Shown here one piece after another: positions 5,492-6,145 of a stretch of DNA of 6,145 nt. The notes beneath the pieces were generated by a model that saw only the letters and a list, made by a program, of their open reading frames with translations, did no database searches and was not told the origin of the DNA. Position numbers and translations under genes: made by a program. The stretch is from assembly GCA_937894185.1 (NCBI GenBank), contig CALCSA010000218.1, positions 1 through 6,145 of the forward strand, given 5' to 3'. The stretch comes from an uncultured Clostridia bacterium (lineage in GTDB: Bacteria > Bacillota > Clostridia > Oscillospirales > Ruminococcaceae). How positions within the stretch are numbered: position 1 is the stretch's first letter; each line of letters opens with the position of its first letter.

Positions 5492-5515
5492 GGGACGCCG
5501 GCTGTTCGGCGTCCC
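5492..5515 (-). terminator. Hairpin terminator between rpoD and gpr
   Basis: GGGACGCCG (5492-5500) pairs perfectly over 9 bases with CGGCGTCCC (5507-5515), with a 6-base loop. Read leftwards it is followed by TTTCTGTT, an imperfect T tract. It lies 63 bases after the rpoD stop and upstream of the gpr promoter. It most likely ends rpoD transcription. Confidence 0.75.
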
Positions 5516-5549
5516 ACAAAAGCAATATAATTACGAAAAATCAGCCCGG

Positions 5550-5580
5550 AAAGAGCAGTTCCCGGCAGAGCCGGCTCTTT
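5550..5580 (-). other. Hairpin overlapping the rpoD stop codon
   Basis: AAAGAGC (5550-5556) pairs with GCTCTTT (5574-5580), with an inner CGGC/GCCG stem (5563-5566 with 5570-5573) and a 6-base bulge. Read leftwards, a run of five T (5536-5540) comes only 9 bases after the stem base, too far for a standard terminator. It may be a first, weaker terminator in tandem with the one at 5492-5515, or a 3'-end protecting structure. Confidence 0.4.
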
Positions 5581-6145
5581 ATTCCAGAAAGTCCTTAAGC
5601 TTTTTGCTGCGGCTGGGATGGCGGAGTTTGCGCAGGGCCTTGGCCTCGATCTGCCGGATTCTTTCCCGGGTGACCGAGAACTCCTTGCCCACTTCCTCCA
5701 GAGTGCGGCTGCGGCCGTCCTCCAGACCAAAGCGCAGGCGCAGGACCTTTTCCTCCCGCTCGGTCAGGGTGGAAAGCACCTCCCCCAGCTGCTCCCGCAG
5801 CAGGGTGTGGCTGGCGGCTTCGGCGGGAGCGGGGGCGTCCTCGTCGGGGATAAAATTTCCCAAGTGGGAATCCTCCTCCTCGCCAATGGGGGTTTCCAGA
5901 GAGACCGGCTCCTGAGAAATCCGCATGATTTCCCGCACCTTATCCACCGGCATATCCAGTTCGGAGGCAATTTCCTCGGCGGTGGGCTCGTGACCGTTTT
6001 TGTGCAGCAGCTGGCTGCTTACTTTTTTTACTTTGTTGATGGTCTCCACCATATGCACGGGAATGCGGATGGTGCGAGCCTGATCGGCGATGGCGCGGGT
6101 GATGGCCTGACGAATCCACCAGGTGGCATAGGTGGAAAATTTAAA
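5579..6145 (-). CDS. rpoD: Primary RNA polymerase sigma factor RpoD (sigma-A), 5' partial
   Basis: The last 188 residues are present; the window edge cuts the gene in region 2.3. RpoD directs core RNA polymerase to vegetative promoters. The fragment opens with FKFSTYATWWIRQAITRAIA (1-20), the region 2.3-2.4 block that melts and reads the -10 element, and continues with DQARTIRIPVHMVETINK (21-38), typical of primary rather than alternative sigmas. Region 3 covers about 40-115, including PTAEEIASELDMP (54-66) and VSLETPIGEEEDSHLGNFI (81-99). Region 4 includes LTEREEKVLRLRFGLEDG (127-144) and the helix-turn-helix EVGKEFSVTRERIRQIEAKA (151-170) that reads the -35 element. It ends LRHPSRSKKLKDFLE, a normal RpoD C-terminus, so the 3' end is complete. 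The GTG at 6058 is internal, not a start. Confidence 0.97.
   Translation of the reverse strand, partial: FKFSTYATWWIRQAITRAIADQARTIRIPVHMVETINKVKKVSSQLLHKNGHEPTAEEIASELDMPVDKVREIMRISQEPVSLETPIGEEEDSHLGNFIPDEDAPAPAEAASHTLLREQLGEVLSTLTEREEKVLRLRFGLEDGRSRTLEEVGKEFSVTRERIRQIEAKALRKLRHPSRSKKLKDFLE

Overview
The window is about 57% GC by eye and reads as chromosomal DNA from an endospore-forming, Gram-positive anaerobe of the Firmicutes (Bacillota), most likely class Clostridia. That inference rests on a primary sigma factor with sigma-A features, the sporulation genes gpr and spoIIP side by side, a YuxH-like EAL/HDOD protein and strong G-rich Shine-Dalgarno sequences. A species cannot be named from this sequence alone. 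I see no phage, insertion sequence, CRISPR array, tRNA or rRNA.

Layout. Bases 1-131 hold the 3' end of an unidentified plus-strand gene, followed by a long hairpin terminator (177-220). A plus-strand VanW-family gene occupies 330-1166 and ends in a strong intrinsic terminator. It converges on a minus-strand gene (1282-2601) for a degenerate-EAL plus HDOD signalling protein, which has its own hairpin terminator and its own sigma-A-type promoter with a perfect TATAAT. Further right, all on the minus strand and in transcription order from the right edge, are: the 3' two thirds of region 2.3-4.2 of rpoD (5579-6145, cut by the window), its terminator, gpr (germination protease, 4439-5317), spoIIP (engulfment peptidoglycan hydrolase, 3128-4330) and a small single-pass membrane protein of unknown function (2783-3124) that starts 3 bases after the spoIIP stop.

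How the genes work together. gpr, spoIIP and the small membrane gene look like a sporulation operon. The best-supported regulatory site is a match to the forespore sigma-G class (GAATG, 17 bases, CATACTA) 115-143 bases upstream of the gpr start, separated from rpoD by a hairpin terminator. GPR degrades small acid-soluble spore proteins at germination, and SpoIIP cuts septal peptidoglycan during engulfment. In Bacillus subtilis the same pair is followed by a small membrane gene of unknown function (yqxA, recalled from memory), so the 113-residue product here may be a positional counterpart.

The window is mostly ordinary core genome. The items most worth a second look are the small spoIIP-linked membrane protein, the sigma-G-like promoter with a structured leader, the very short GPR propeptide, and the EAL/HDOD protein with degraded catalytic motifs and an arginine/glycine-rich tail.
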